Shown in pieces: positions 1 to 8,254 of a DNA stretch of 64,000 bases. The notes under the pieces are model-generated. The model saw only the letters and a list, made by a program, of their open reading frames with translations. It made no database searches and was not told the origin of the DNA. A program made the position numbers and the translations under genes. Source of the stretch: CBDCVO01 sp965223085 (lineage in GTDB: Bacteria > Pseudomonadota > Gammaproteobacteria > Ga0077536); assembly GCA_965223085.1 (NCBI GenBank), contig OZ244981.1, positions 1,860,001-1,924,000 on the forward strand, written 5' to 3'. How positions within the stretch are numbered: the first letter of the stretch is position 1; the number at the start of each line of letters is the position of its first letter.

Positions 1-506
1 CCGTAGCCGATCCCGCGCTCCAATCCGTTGCCCACGACGCTGCCCCATCCCGGGCCGGGCACCGACTGCCACAGCCGAAGTCCATGCGCTTGCAGATGAT
101 TATGCAGTTGAAAAAAGCTCACGCCCGGCTCTTCGACTGCGTAAGCAGGCTCTGCGTTTATTTCCACAATTCGATTCATGCGCTTTAGATCGAGCACTAC
201 GGTGCCCGGCACCAATGGCGCCGCGCCCCCGTAAGCGAGATTCTTGCCCGCCGACATCGGCCAGATGGGCACGTGTAAGCGATGAGCAGCTCTGACCACC
301 GCTTGCACCTCTTCGACAGCGGCAGGCGCAACGAAACCACCGGCGACAAACTCTAATGGATCCCCAGGGTTGTAAGCGTCGTTGTAGCTCTCGCGATCTT
401 TCTTTAACGACGACGCCCATTGGTCCCCCACGATCGATTTAAACGTTTCGAATGCCCGGCCAATCGTCTCTGGCGTTACCCCCTTAGGGTATCGAACGTC
501 TCTCAT
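1..506 (-). CDS. VAO / 4-cresol dehydrogenase-type FAD-dependent oxidase (partial, N-terminal part)
   Basis: This is the N-terminal ~168 residues of a flavoprotein whose 3' end lies beyond the window edge. The start at 506 (MRDVRYPKGVTPETI) keeps one open frame to base 1. The FAD PP-loop region reads WPMSAGKNLAYGGAAPLVPG, then DLKRMNRIVEIN and PGPGWGSVVGNGLERGIGY. This pattern belongs to the vanillyl-alcohol oxidase / 4-cresol dehydrogenase / eugenol hydroxylase family, which oxidises para-substituted phenols at the benzylic carbon. It is the last visible gene of an operon with pobA and a ring-cleavage dioxygenase, so a role in feeding 4-hydroxybenzoate into the pathway is inferred. The FAD-linking His/Tyr is not visible, so dehydrogenase and oxidase cannot be told apart. 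Confidence 0.85.
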   Translation of the reverse strand, partial: MRDVRYPKGVTPETIGRAFETFKSIVGDQWASSLKKDRESYNDAYNPGDPLEFVAGGFVAPAAVEEVQAVVRAAHRLHVPIWPMSAGKNLAYGGAAPLVPGTVVLDLKRMNRIVEINAEPAYAVEEPGVSFFQLHNHLQAHGLRLWQSVPGPGWGSVVGNGLERGIGY

Positions 507-612
507 CCTAAGGTTGCCCTGCAGCGTTTGTGGCTGCGCGTCGACAGCTGCGATAAAAAGCGAGGCACGGAAATATCCGGGCTAGCAAGAACTGTGGCGC
601 AATGGTCGCGAG

Positions 613-1785
613 TCATGAGACAAATAGACCGACATAGTTTTCAGCGATCATAGTCAATCCTGCAGATGACGACGTCATATAGTCCAACTCGGCGAGTTGA
701 ATACGACGATCGAATGCCGATTCGCTGTACTTGTGGGTGGCATTCGTAAACCACCACGAAAATCTTTCTGCCTGCCAGATTTGGCGCAAACATCTATCCG
801 AATACTTATCGAGGCCTGTTTCGTCGCGATTTTCAAAAAAATTCTTCAAGGCCTCAAATAGCACGCGCACATCGCTTGCCGCTAGGTTAAGGCCCTTGGC
901 ACCGGTCGGGGGCACGATGTGTGCCGCGTCGCCGGCGAGGAACAGACGGCCGCAACGCATCGGCTCTGCTACAAAACTGCGCAGCGGGGCGATACTTTTC
1001 TCAATGGAGGGTCCGGTTACAAGTGAATCGGCGACTCGTGTCGGAAGACGCCTGCGAAGCTCGTCCCAAAAAGCGTCATCGGACCACTGAGCAATATCAT
1101 CTTCGAGTGCGCATTGAATGTAATAGCGTGACCTAGACAGTGAGCGCATGCTGCACAACGCGAAGCCGCGGTCATGGCTACTGTAGATCAGTTCGTCGTC
1201 TACCGGCGGGGTATTCGAAAGTACCCCAAGCCAGCCGAATGGGTAGGCACGCTCGAACGATGTCATTGCGCTCCCCGGGATGCTGGCGCGACAAACGCCG
1301 TGATAACCGTCGCAGCCGGCGATGAAATCGCATTGCACTTCGCGGTCTTGGCCATCGAGGTGGTAGCTAATCCGCGGCGTGTGGGTGTCGAAGTCGTGAA
1401 TAGTGACGTCTTCAGCTTCAAACACGATCGTGCCACCGGCCTCGAGGCGCGCTTCGTAGAGATCGCGGGTGATTTCAGTCTGACCATACACCATGACGGT
1501 CCGGCCGCCCGCCAGACCGCGCATATCGATACGCCGGCGCTGATCGCCGAATGCAATGCTGAAGCCGTTATGGATCAGACCTTCGCGATGCATGCGTTCT
1601 CCAGCGCCGGCTGCGTCGATGAGCTTGACCGTCCCGGTCTCCAGCACCCCGGCACGGATGCGCGCCTCCACGTAAGCGCGGGAGTGCTGTTCGAGAATAA
1701 TGTTGTCAATACCCCGCAGCGATAACAGTTGAGAAAGCAGCAGACCTGAGGGACCGCCACCCACAATACCAACCTGTGTGCGCAT
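613..1785 (-). CDS. pobA: 4-hydroxybenzoate 3-monooxygenase (PobA)
   Basis: This FAD aromatic hydroxylase converts 4-hydroxybenzoate to protocatechuate using NADPH and O2. The N-terminus MRTQVGIVGGGPSGLLLSQ carries the GxGxxG dinucleotide-binding motif. It is followed by RIRAGVLETGTVKLID, GQTEITRDLYEAR, the FAD motif LFLAGDAAHIVPPTGAKGLN and a C-terminal WWFTNATHKY segment, all characteristic of PobA. Length is 390 aa, close to the usual ~394. A longer open frame begins at 1896, but it would overlap the upstream gene. The ATG at 1785 has AGAGGG upstream and matches the family start. It lies 13 bp downstream of the carboxymuconolactone-decarboxylase-like gene, so it is in the same operon. Confidence 0.95.
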   Translation of the reverse strand: MRTQVGIVGGGPSGLLLSQLLSLRGIDNIILEQHSRAYVEARIRAGVLETGTVKLIDAAGAGERMHREGLIHNGFSIAFGDQRRRIDMRGLAGGRTVMVYGQTEITRDLYEARLEAGGTIVFEAEDVTIHDFDTHTPRISYHLDGQDREVQCDFIAGCDGYHGVCRASIPGSAMTSFERAYPFGWLGVLSNTPPVDDELIYSSHDRGFALCSMRSLSRSRYYIQCALEDDIAQWSDDAFWDELRRRLPTRVADSLVTGPSIEKSIAPLRSFVAEPMRCGRLFLAGDAAHIVPPTGAKGLNLAASDVRVLFEALKNFFENRDETGLDKYSDRCLRQIWQAERFSWWFTNATHKYSESAFDRRIQLAELDYMTSSSAGLTMIAENYVGLFVS

Positions 1786-1798
1786 CGCGCTGCCCTCT

Positions 1799-2179
1799 TT
1801 AGCCGATGTCTTCGTTGTCGGAAAACACTTCGTTGATGATTTGCGCACCGTTATTGAACGCCGAAAGTCCTCGAAACAGGAACGCGAGGCCGGCAACGGC
1901 GTGCAATTCTTCCCGCGTGGCGCCCGCTCGTTTCGCCGCGATAGCGTGGATTTTGGCGGCCGGCGCGAGATTCGTGAGTAGACAGGCGAACAAGATCATC
2001 TGCGCCGTTTTGACGTCCAGGCATTCGGGGTACATGAGATGCTTACGCATTTCTTCGACCGCATCCAGCGAGTCCGGTGCGACCTCGAGACCCAGTTGCA
2101 CCCGGTGCTGAATTTTTGGCGGTACGAAGCCCAGCAATTCCTCGTAGACCTCATAGTAGTCTTCCTTCGTTTTGTTCAT
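1799..2179 (-). CDS. Carboxymuconolactone decarboxylase (AhpD-like) family protein
   Basis: This 126-aa all-helical protein is of the CMD/AhpD superfamily. The visible signature is KTAQMILFACLLTNLAPAAK followed by IHAIAAKRAGATREELHAVA. The redox CxxC of AhpD peroxidase partners is absent and only one cysteine lies in that helix, so it resembles the decarboxylase/unknown side of the superfamily rather than the antioxidant side. GGAGAG precedes ATG 2179 at good spacing. It sits between the extradiol dioxygenase and pobA, so a role in handling the ring-cleavage product is inferred. Decarboxylation of a carboxy-hydroxymuconic semialdehyde would fit, but this is not shown by the sequence. Confidence 0.8.
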   Translation of the reverse strand: MNKTKEDYYEVYEELLGFVPPKIQHRVQLGLEVAPDSLDAVEEMRKHLMYPECLDVKTAQMILFACLLTNLAPAAKIHAIAAKRAGATREELHAVAGLAFLFRGLSAFNNGAQIINEVFSDNEDIG

Positions 2180-2235
2180 TAGTGTCTCTCCATCGCGGCA
2201 GCGCGTGTTTGGGGGGATTTATTTCGAATCGTTTT

Positions 2236-3066
2236 TCAAGCCAGTTCGGGACTAAAGGCTAGACTCATGTTTCCGCTGCCGGAGGATTGCCCGTAGGCGC
2301 CGAAGCGGCGGGCGCCGACGGCTTGATTGGTCATGGATTGCAGCGCGCCTAAGAAGCCGGCCACCACGCGCCCACCCATTTCGCCGACACTGGCGCGGGC
2401 ATATTCCGGGAACCATTTCACTGCGGCATCGATATCACCGCGCTCAAGCAGTTCGATGAATTTGAAATCGAGCGCGCGGCGTTCCTCGCTTGGCCACCGC
2501 TCCGGTCCGCGCACCAGCGCGTGTGACAGCGCCGTGCTGGCGACAAAAGCTACGCGTTTGTTCTCGGCACGCGCACAGCGATCGACAAGGCGGCCGATTT
2601 CCAAGCATTCGTCGAGATCGGACAGGATGACCGTAGGGATCGTGACAACACGTAGGGTTTCGTCCGGATCGATGTAGCGCAGCGGGACGTAGGTGCCGTA
2701 GTCCCAGCGGTAGTGCTCGGCGGTATTCAGGGAGAAGGGAATACCCTGCGCGCTCGCTTGCGCCGCCAGCACGCGGGCGAAGTCAGGGTCACCGCGATAA
2801 CGGTAGGGCAGGCCGGGGATGAGATCGGGTGCTTCGTTGGCGACGCATAGGCCTGCGTGCACGTCGTGCGCGGTTGCGTACCAGTTGAACGTCGAGACCC
2901 AATGCGTGGTGTGCAGCACAATGCAATCCGGTCGCAAACCCCGGATCCACGTGCCGAGTTCACGCGCACCAGTGATTAGCGGACGGACAAAATCCGGCGC
3001 CGTCGCTTCCACCCCCATGCGCGGCGTATGCGGTGTGATTATGCTGGCGATGATACCGGCGGTCAT
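2236..3066 (-). CDS. Class III (LigB-type) extradiol ring-cleavage dioxygenase
   Basis: This 276-aa Fe(II)-dependent dioxygenase is of the LigB/HpaD (3,4-dihydroxyphenylacetate 2,3-dioxygenase) family. Putative iron ligands are His13 in TPHTP and His55 in HTTHW. Further family blocks are ANEAPDLIPGLPYRYRGDPD, YGTYVPLRYIDPDE and ASTALSHALV. The ATG at 3066 has GGAGA 8 bases upstream and fits better than the ATG 7 codons earlier. It is the first gene of the operon that also holds pobA. The product of PobA is protocatechuate, so protocatechuate is the likeliest substrate (2,3- or 4,5-cleavage). Homoprotocatechuate remains possible because the closest remembered relative is HpaD. Confidence 0.88.
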   Translation of the reverse strand: MTAGIIASIITPHTPRMGVEATAPDFVRPLITGARELGTWIRGLRPDCIVLHTTHWVSTFNWYATAHDVHAGLCVANEAPDLIPGLPYRYRGDPDFARVLAAQASAQGIPFSLNTAEHYRWDYGTYVPLRYIDPDETLRVVTIPTVILSDLDECLEIGRLVDRCARAENKRVAFVASTALSHALVRGPERWPSEERRALDFKFIELLERGDIDAAVKWFPEYARASVGEMGGRVVAGFLGALQSMTNQAVGARRFGAYGQSSGSGNMSLAFSPELA

Positions 3067-3123
3067 CGATTTATCTCCATTGCGCACGTTAGTAGCCGCC
3101 TACCCTGGTGCTGATCTATTTAT

Positions 3124-3145
3124 TATGAATATAATTATACTCATA
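3124..3145. promoter_or_regulatory. Near-perfect 22-bp palindrome, probable MarR operator
   Basis: The arms TATGAATATAA and TTATACTCATA form an inverted repeat with only one mismatched pair. It lies in the 100-bp gap between the divergent extradiol dioxygenase operon and the marR-type gene, 21 bp before the regulator start. Its size and AT-rich symmetry fit a MarR-family dimer site that would control both promoters. The operator assignment is inference. Confidence 0.65.
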
Positions 3146-3166
3146 GTAATTAGATAGAAACAAGAT

Positions 3167-3640
3167 ATGAGTGCCACGGTCAAAGACACTAACAAGGCAA
3201 TCAAAGTCTCGCTGCACGAGCGGCCGGGGCATCTCGTGCGACGTCTTCATCAGAACATGGTGGCGGCCTTTACGCACCTCACCGCGGGTTACGATGTTAG
3301 CAATGTGCAATTCGCGACCTTAAAAGCGATCGACGCGCTGGAACCGGTCACACAACGCCGCGTCGCCGCCTACATCGCGATGGAGCCGAGCAATATGCAC
3401 AGTGTGCTGCGCCGACTGCAGGCCCGCCGCCTCATTAGTGTGCGCGCGAACCGCGGCGACAAGCGGCGCAGCGAGATCCGCCTGACGTCCAGCGGGCGAG
3501 CGCTGCTGGACGCGTTGGAACCCTTAGAATTACAGGTTGGATCGGTTCTGCTCGAACCGCTCGCAGCCGACGAACGCGAGGTGTTTCTGCGTCTTCTACA
3601 CAAGCTTGTATTGTCGAGTGCGACCGGAACAGTGAGGTGA
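3167..3640 (+). CDS. MarR-family transcriptional regulator
   Basis: This 157-aa winged-helix regulator has a central domain of FATLKAIDALEPVTQRRVAA, then SNMHSVLRRLQARRLISVRA, then the wing NRGDKRRSEIRLTSSGRALL, which is the MarR HTH order (roughly residues 45-115). It is divergent from the extradiol dioxygenase-pobA operon with a palindromic site between them, so it is probably the local, ligand-released repressor of that operon. The ligand would be an aromatic acid or phenol, which is inference. Confidence 0.9.
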   Translation: MSATVKDTNKAIKVSLHERPGHLVRRLHQNMVAAFTHLTAGYDVSNVQFATLKAIDALEPVTQRRVAAYIAMEPSNMHSVLRRLQARRLISVRANRGDKRRSEIRLTSSGRALLDALEPLELQVGSVLLEPLAADEREVFLRLLHKLVLSSATGTVR

Positions 3641-3959
3641 AAGCTGCTGCAAGCGGCACGCCGCGAATGCGCGGTATTTACAGAAAATTGCCGCCATCGG
3701 GACCCGACTCGCAGGCAACTTGACAGTCGCAATCGTGAACGTTCATGGGTAATGACAATTGCGTTAAAACAAACCTGTGGCATGACGTGTTTGAACAAAA
3801 CTTAATCGCCACTTTAGCGTTGTGCTTGCAGCGCAACCGCAGTATTTACCGGCATTTAACCAGCGTCGTATAGCACCGGCTTGTAATGACCTGAGCACGA
3901 CTTAAGTTACACTCAAGAACGCCGATAGCCCCCACACCGGAGCAATCAGCGATACAAGG
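3641..3959. other. Intergenic stretch, no gene recognised
   Basis: This is about 320 bp between the MarR gene and the signalling operon, which runs in the same direction. All frames are short and none resembles a protein. It probably holds the promoter of the receiver-HDOD operon, but no convincing sigma-70 pair could be picked by eye. Confidence 0.5.
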
Positions 3960-5177
3960 ATGATGACTAAGCGGATCCTCTTCGTCGACGATGAAGCCAA
4001 CGCTCTCAAAGGATTGCAGCGCCTATTGCGCGCGCACCGCAAGGAGTGGGATATGGCGTTCGTCACCAGCGGCGGCGAAGCATTGAATCTACTAGCCAAT
4101 GAACACTTCGATGTCATCGTCTCGGATATGCAAATGCCAGGGATCGACGGCGCAGAATTGTTAACCAAGGTGATGGAGGCGCATCCGGAGGTGATGCGCA
4201 TTGTCTTATCTGGGCACACCAGTCGCGACATGACGATACGGTCCATTGGACCGACACACCAATATTTGGCCAAACCCTGTGAAGTCGAGCAGCTCAGGCG
4301 TGCGTTGACGCGTGCTTTCGCGCTGCAGCGTTTGATCGCGAACGAGGATGTTCGCGCGCACGTCGCTGGGATGAAGGCGCTGCCTACGCTGCCTTCCATC
4401 TATCTGCAGTTGGTCGAGAGGATTAATTCTGCGGATTGTTCGATCAAGGAGCTCGGCGAGCTAATCGCCACCGATCCCGCGATGACGCTGAAGATTTTAC
4501 AGTTGGTGAATTCGGCATTTTTCGGTATCGGCAAGTCAGTCTCCGATCCGGTCCAGGCGGTGACGCTGTTGGGTTTGGAGCTGGTCAAATCACTGGTTTT
4601 AACTCTCGGGGTGTTCTCACAATTTGAAGGCACGGTCGATACCAAACTGCTGGACAAGGTTTGGCACCGCGATGCGCTTGTCGGCACCTTGGCAAAGTCG
4701 GTCGCAGAGGCGGAACGGGCGAGCAGGGAATTCTGCGACTACGCTCAGTTGGCGGGCCTGCTACAGGACATCGGCATATTGATCCTGGATGCCAATTTCC
4801 ACGAGGTCTACGCGCAGATTATCGCCCAGGCGGCGAATGAGCAGCAGCCCATTCACGAGCTCGAAGCCGCAAGCTTTCACTGTACGCATGCACAGATCGG
4901 CGCGTACTTGACAGGGCTATGGGGGTTGCCGGATGCACTCATCGAAGCGATCGCATTTCATCACGATCCTGGTGCTGCGGGCATGGGCAATGAATTCTCA
5001 CCTTTGAGTTGTGTCTATGTCGCCGACGCATTGGTCCACGAACGCGAGCGGCCGGGATGCTTGGCGCAGGACGGGCATTTCGCCGCATACCTTACGAGCA
5101 TCGACAAAACGGACCGGCTCAGCACTTGGTGCAAGTTGGTCGATGACAGGGCTGATAACTGGGATCCCGTACCATGA
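3960..5177 (+). CDS. Response regulator with HDOD output domain
   Basis: The 405-aa protein starts with a receiver domain (residues ~4-125): acidic pocket FVDDE, phospho-acceptor Asp56 in IVSDMQMPG, SGH near residue 85 and the conserved Lys in YLAKPC. An HDOD domain (~140-340) follows, with LPTLPSIYLQLVERIN, IKELGELIATDPAMTLKILQ, LVNSAFFGIGKSVSDPVQAV and a late HH pair in AFHHDP. HDOD is a non-catalytic HD relative found in signalling proteins. The ATG at 3963 is an equally good start behind AAGG. The last codons overlap the next gene by 4 nt (ATGA), so the two are translationally coupled. Confidence 0.92.
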   Translation: MMTKRILFVDDEANALKGLQRLLRAHRKEWDMAFVTSGGEALNLLANEHFDVIVSDMQMPGIDGAELLTKVMEAHPEVMRIVLSGHTSRDMTIRSIGPTHQYLAKPCEVEQLRRALTRAFALQRLIANEDVRAHVAGMKALPTLPSIYLQLVERINSADCSIKELGELIATDPAMTLKILQLVNSAFFGIGKSVSDPVQAVTLLGLELVKSLVLTLGVFSQFEGTVDTKLLDKVWHRDALVGTLAKSVAEAERASREFCDYAQLAGLLQDIGILILDANFHEVYAQIIAQAANEQQPIHELEAASFHCTHAQIGAYLTGLWGLPDALIEAIAFHHDPGAAGMGNEFSPLSCVYVADALVHERERPGCLAQDGHFAAYLTSIDKTDRLSTWCKLVDDRADNWDPVP

Positions 5178-6376
5178 ACGCAACTATCCTGTTGGTAGAC
5201 GATGAACAAAATGTACTTAGCGGGTATAAACGGCACCTCCGCAAACTGTTCGATGTCGAGACCGCGCTGAGTGGCAAAGAGGGATTGGCATTGCTCGAGC
5301 GCAGCGGTCCGTTCGCCGTCATTGTCTCGGACATGAATATGCCAGAAATGAACGGTGTTGAATTTCTGAGCGAGGCAAAGAAAAAAGCGCCAGATTCGGT
5401 GCGCTTGATGTTAACGGGAAACGCCGATCAGCAAACCGCGGTCGACGCTGTCAACCTGGGCAATGTGTTTCGCTTCGTCAACAAACCGTGTCCGCCAGAG
5501 ACCTTGATCAAAATTCTGAAAATCAGCGTTAGACAATACGAATTGATCACGGCGGAGCGCGAATTGCTAGAGCAAACGCTAAACGGCGTCATCAAAGCAT
5601 TAACCGATATTTTGTCGATGATTGTCCCCGACGCTTTCGGTCGTGCGATGACGCTGCGCGATGCGGCCAAGAAAGTTGCGCAGGGCTTCGGCATCGAAGA
5701 TAGCTGGGCATTGGAAATGGCGGCGATGTTAGCGCCGGTCGGTTTGGTCACGATCCCACCGGAGATCGTGCTCAAAAAGCGCTACGGCAAACCCCTGTCG
5801 GAAAAAGAGCAGGAGACGCTGCACTACTTGCCGCAGCTCAGTAATAAACTGCTGGGCAATATTCCCCGACTGGAGCGCGTCGCGAAAATCATCCAGTATC
5901 ACCAAAAGTGTTATGACGGCTCCGGGTTTCCGCCGGACGACACGGCCGCCGAGGAGATCCCCATCGAAAGCCGCATCCTCAAGGTGCTGTTTGATCTTTC
6001 GGATTTGGAACAGAGTGGCCTATCCCACAGTGCGGCGCTCAAACAGCTCGCTGAGGCATCGGGATTCTACGACCCCGAAGTGCTGGCGGCCATTAATGAA
6101 GTTGCGCGTGTACACCCAGTCGAGGTGGCGCCGACGGTCGAAGTGAAGCTGTGGGAATTGCGTCCCGGGCACAATCTGGTCGGAAATATCGAGGCAGTCG
6201 ACGGCAAGTTATTGGTGGCTGCCGGCCAACAACTCTCTGCGGCAACGATCGAACGTTTACGCAATTTTTCGCGTTTGGTGGAGATCAAAGAGCCGATCGC
6301 TGTTCAGCCTTTGACAACGAGGAAAACCGAAGCGCAAAAACAGACCAGGGAGAAGCAGGCCGCGGTGGTCCAATAA
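5174..6376 (+). CDS. Response regulator with degenerate HD-GYP-like domain
   Basis: The receiver (residues ~3-120) has LLVDDE, Asp53 in IVSDMNMPE and Lys in VNKPC, followed by an RpfG-like helical region. Where catalytic HD-GYP proteins have HDIG, this protein has AAMLAPVGLVTIPPEIV. The later block reads IQYHQKCYDGSGFPPDD, so the DGSGFP part survives while the metal-binding HD is lost. It is therefore predicted to be inactive as a c-di-GMP phosphodiesterase and may act as a binding or scaffold output. A C-terminal ~80 residue segment (VKLWELRPGHNLVGNIEAVD) resembles the accessory domain found after HD-GYP-like modules. It sits between the HDOD regulator and the histidine kinase. Confidence 0.88.
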   Translation: MNATILLVDDEQNVLSGYKRHLRKLFDVETALSGKEGLALLERSGPFAVIVSDMNMPEMNGVEFLSEAKKKAPDSVRLMLTGNADQQTAVDAVNLGNVFRFVNKPCPPETLIKILKISVRQYELITAERELLEQTLNGVIKALTDILSMIVPDAFGRAMTLRDAAKKVAQGFGIEDSWALEMAAMLAPVGLVTIPPEIVLKKRYGKPLSEKEQETLHYLPQLSNKLLGNIPRLERVAKIIQYHQKCYDGSGFPPDDTAAEEIPIESRILKVLFDLSDLEQSGLSHSAALKQLAEASGFYDPEVLAAINEVARVHPVEVAPTVEVKLWELRPGHNLVGNIEAVDGKLLVAAGQQLSAATIERLRNFSRLVEIKEPIAVQPLTTRKTEAQKQTREKQAAVVQ

Positions 6377-6393
6377 ACACGAAGTGAAACGAG

Positions 6394-8061
6394 ATGACTG
6401 CGCACACCGAATTGAACGCTGATCCGTCACCGCTGGCGCTGGTGGATGTCGATAACGACATGTTGCTGGCGAGCTTGCCGTCGATCCTAATTCTGGTCGA
6501 TGAGCAACTGACTATCAGAACCTGGAATTTGGCCGCTGAAAAAATGTTTGCTCGAAGTGCTCATGATGTGTTGGGATGTTCCTTGAGCGAGTGTTGTTTG
6601 CCGTGGTCTGAGACAAAGATCCGTGCGGCTTTGGCTGATTGCCGTCATCGACGGCTCGCTACTCGACTCGAACCCATGACCGTTAGCACCTCGACTCATG
6701 GTCCGCGCCTCATCGGGGTGACGGTTCACCCTTGGGGCAACGATCACCTAGACGGTTTTCTGATCCTCGCCGCTGACATCACCGAACGGGCGCAGGCGCA
6801 CGCGGCCGCGAGCGAGACCGAAGCCCATTACAAACGGATCCTCAATTCATGCCCCGCCATCGTCTACACCAATTCGATCGAAGATGGCGGTTATCCGTGC
6901 ACCTATGTCAGTGACAGGTTGTACGAGGTCATGGGTTATCGCGCCGCGGAAATGATCGATGATTCAGATTTCTGGTACGACCGCGTGCATGAGGAGGACC
7001 GGCCGACTATCGCAGCGGAATTCGCGAATCATATGGAACTAGGTGGCGGTGAGCTCGAGTATCGCTTTCGCCACCGAGACGGGCACTATTTATGGATCCA
7101 GGACCGCCATGAAGTCGTCCGCGACGAGGCGGGGGTGGCGATCGAGATTATCGGTTCGTGGACCGACATCACCGAGCGCAAAGCGTCGGAAGAACACGGC
7201 AGACGCATGGAGGTGCAACTGCGTCAGGCACAAAAACTGGAAGCGATCGGGCAATTGGCAGCAGGTGTAGCCCACGAGATCAACACACCAACCCAGTTCG
7301 TTACCGATAATGTGCATTTTCTGCAGGACTCGTGCGCAGATTTGAAAAAGCTCATCGAGGCACAATCTGAGCTAATCGATGCAATGGCCGGTCACGACGC
7401 AATGGCGCAACAACTAGGGAAACTGCGCGCCTTGTCCGAAGAAGTAGATATCGCTTATTTATTGGAGGAGATCCCGGCAGCCATTCGTCAGACGCTCGAA
7501 GGCACCGATCGGATCGCCCAGATCGTTCGCGCAATGAAAGAATTCTCCCATCCGGGTAGCGATACGAAAACGCCGATCAACCTCAACGATGCCATTGCCA
7601 GTACGCTTACCGTGGCTCGTAACGAATGGAAGTATGTTGCTGACGTCGAACAGCGCTTCGATCCGGACTTGCCGCTCGTCCCTTGTCTCCCGGGTGATTT
7701 CAACCAAGTTGTTTTGAATCTCGTCGTCAACGCAGCCCACGCGATTTCCGAAGCCGCGGAGTCGCCGGACCACAAAGGTGTGATCACGATCCGGACACGA
7801 CGCAGCGGCGACAGCGCCGAGATCTCGATCAGCGACACCGGCTGCGGTATTCCACAAGACTTAAGGGAAAAGATCTTTGATCCCTTCTTCACCACCAAGG
7901 ATATCGGCAAAGGCACGGGCCAAGGTCTCGCTATCGCGCATGCGGTCATCGTGGACAAACACGCCGGCACGTTGCAAGTGGATAGTGAGCTTGGGCAGGG
8001 AACGACGTTCACTATTACGCTGCCGCTCGACGGGGGTGAAAACGGCGGCGCGGGCTCCTAA
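6394..8061 (+). CDS. PAS-domain sensor histidine kinase
   Basis: This 555-aa soluble kinase has no membrane segment. It has two PAS regions (about residues 25-135 and 150-265, ending in LAADITERAQ and GSWTDITERKAS) and a short coiled linker. The dimerisation helix carries phospho-acceptor His294 in AAGVAHEINTPTQF. The HATPase domain shows N-box VLNLVVNAAHAI, G1 ISDTGCGIP, F-box IFDPFFTTKDI and G2 GTGQGLAIAHAV. It follows the two receiver proteins by 17 nt in one operon, so both are its likely phospho-targets. The input signal is unknown, and a cytoplasmic or redox/small-molecule cue via PAS is inferred. Confidence 0.93.
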   Translation: MTAHTELNADPSPLALVDVDNDMLLASLPSILILVDEQLTIRTWNLAAEKMFARSAHDVLGCSLSECCLPWSETKIRAALADCRHRRLATRLEPMTVSTSTHGPRLIGVTVHPWGNDHLDGFLILAADITERAQAHAAASETEAHYKRILNSCPAIVYTNSIEDGGYPCTYVSDRLYEVMGYRAAEMIDDSDFWYDRVHEEDRPTIAAEFANHMELGGGELEYRFRHRDGHYLWIQDRHEVVRDEAGVAIEIIGSWTDITERKASEEHGRRMEVQLRQAQKLEAIGQLAAGVAHEINTPTQFVTDNVHFLQDSCADLKKLIEAQSELIDAMAGHDAMAQQLGKLRALSEEVDIAYLLEEIPAAIRQTLEGTDRIAQIVRAMKEFSHPGSDTKTPINLNDAIASTLTVARNEWKYVADVEQRFDPDLPLVPCLPGDFNQVVLNLVVNAAHAISEAAESPDHKGVITIRTRRSGDSAEISISDTGCGIPQDLREKIFDPFFTTKDIGKGTGQGLAIAHAVIVDKHAGTLQVDSELGQGTTFTITLPLDGGENGGAGS

Positions 8062-8132
8062 GGACCCACCGACCCGCGGCGAGGACCGATGCACGTCAGC
8101 AGATAGTGCGTGTCCCAGATTGTTCCGAAGGT

Positions 8133-8220
8133 GTCAGGTCTTGCGTCTTGCCGCCACGATCTTGAAGCAGATCAAATGGCAAGACCTGACCCTGATCCCC
8201 GATCTCTGACCCTGACCCCA
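8133..8220. repeat. REP-like inverted repeat
   Basis: A perfect 12-bp inverted repeat, GTCAGGTCTTGC (8133-8144) and GCAAGACCTGAC (8179-8190), is followed by related CTGACCCTGA-type short repeats up to 8220. This wording is reminiscent of REP hairpins mobilised by RAYT transposases. No transposase gene is nearby. It marks the left edge of the accessory zone. Confidence 0.5.
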
Positions 8221-8254
8221 TGACGCCCTCAGAATACCGGCCTGGCTACTGTTC

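Noticed and set aside
100..420. 106-aa minus-strand frame at the left edge
   Set aside because: The true frame here is the VAO-type flavoprotein starting at 506. The 106-aa frame is a shifted reading of it.
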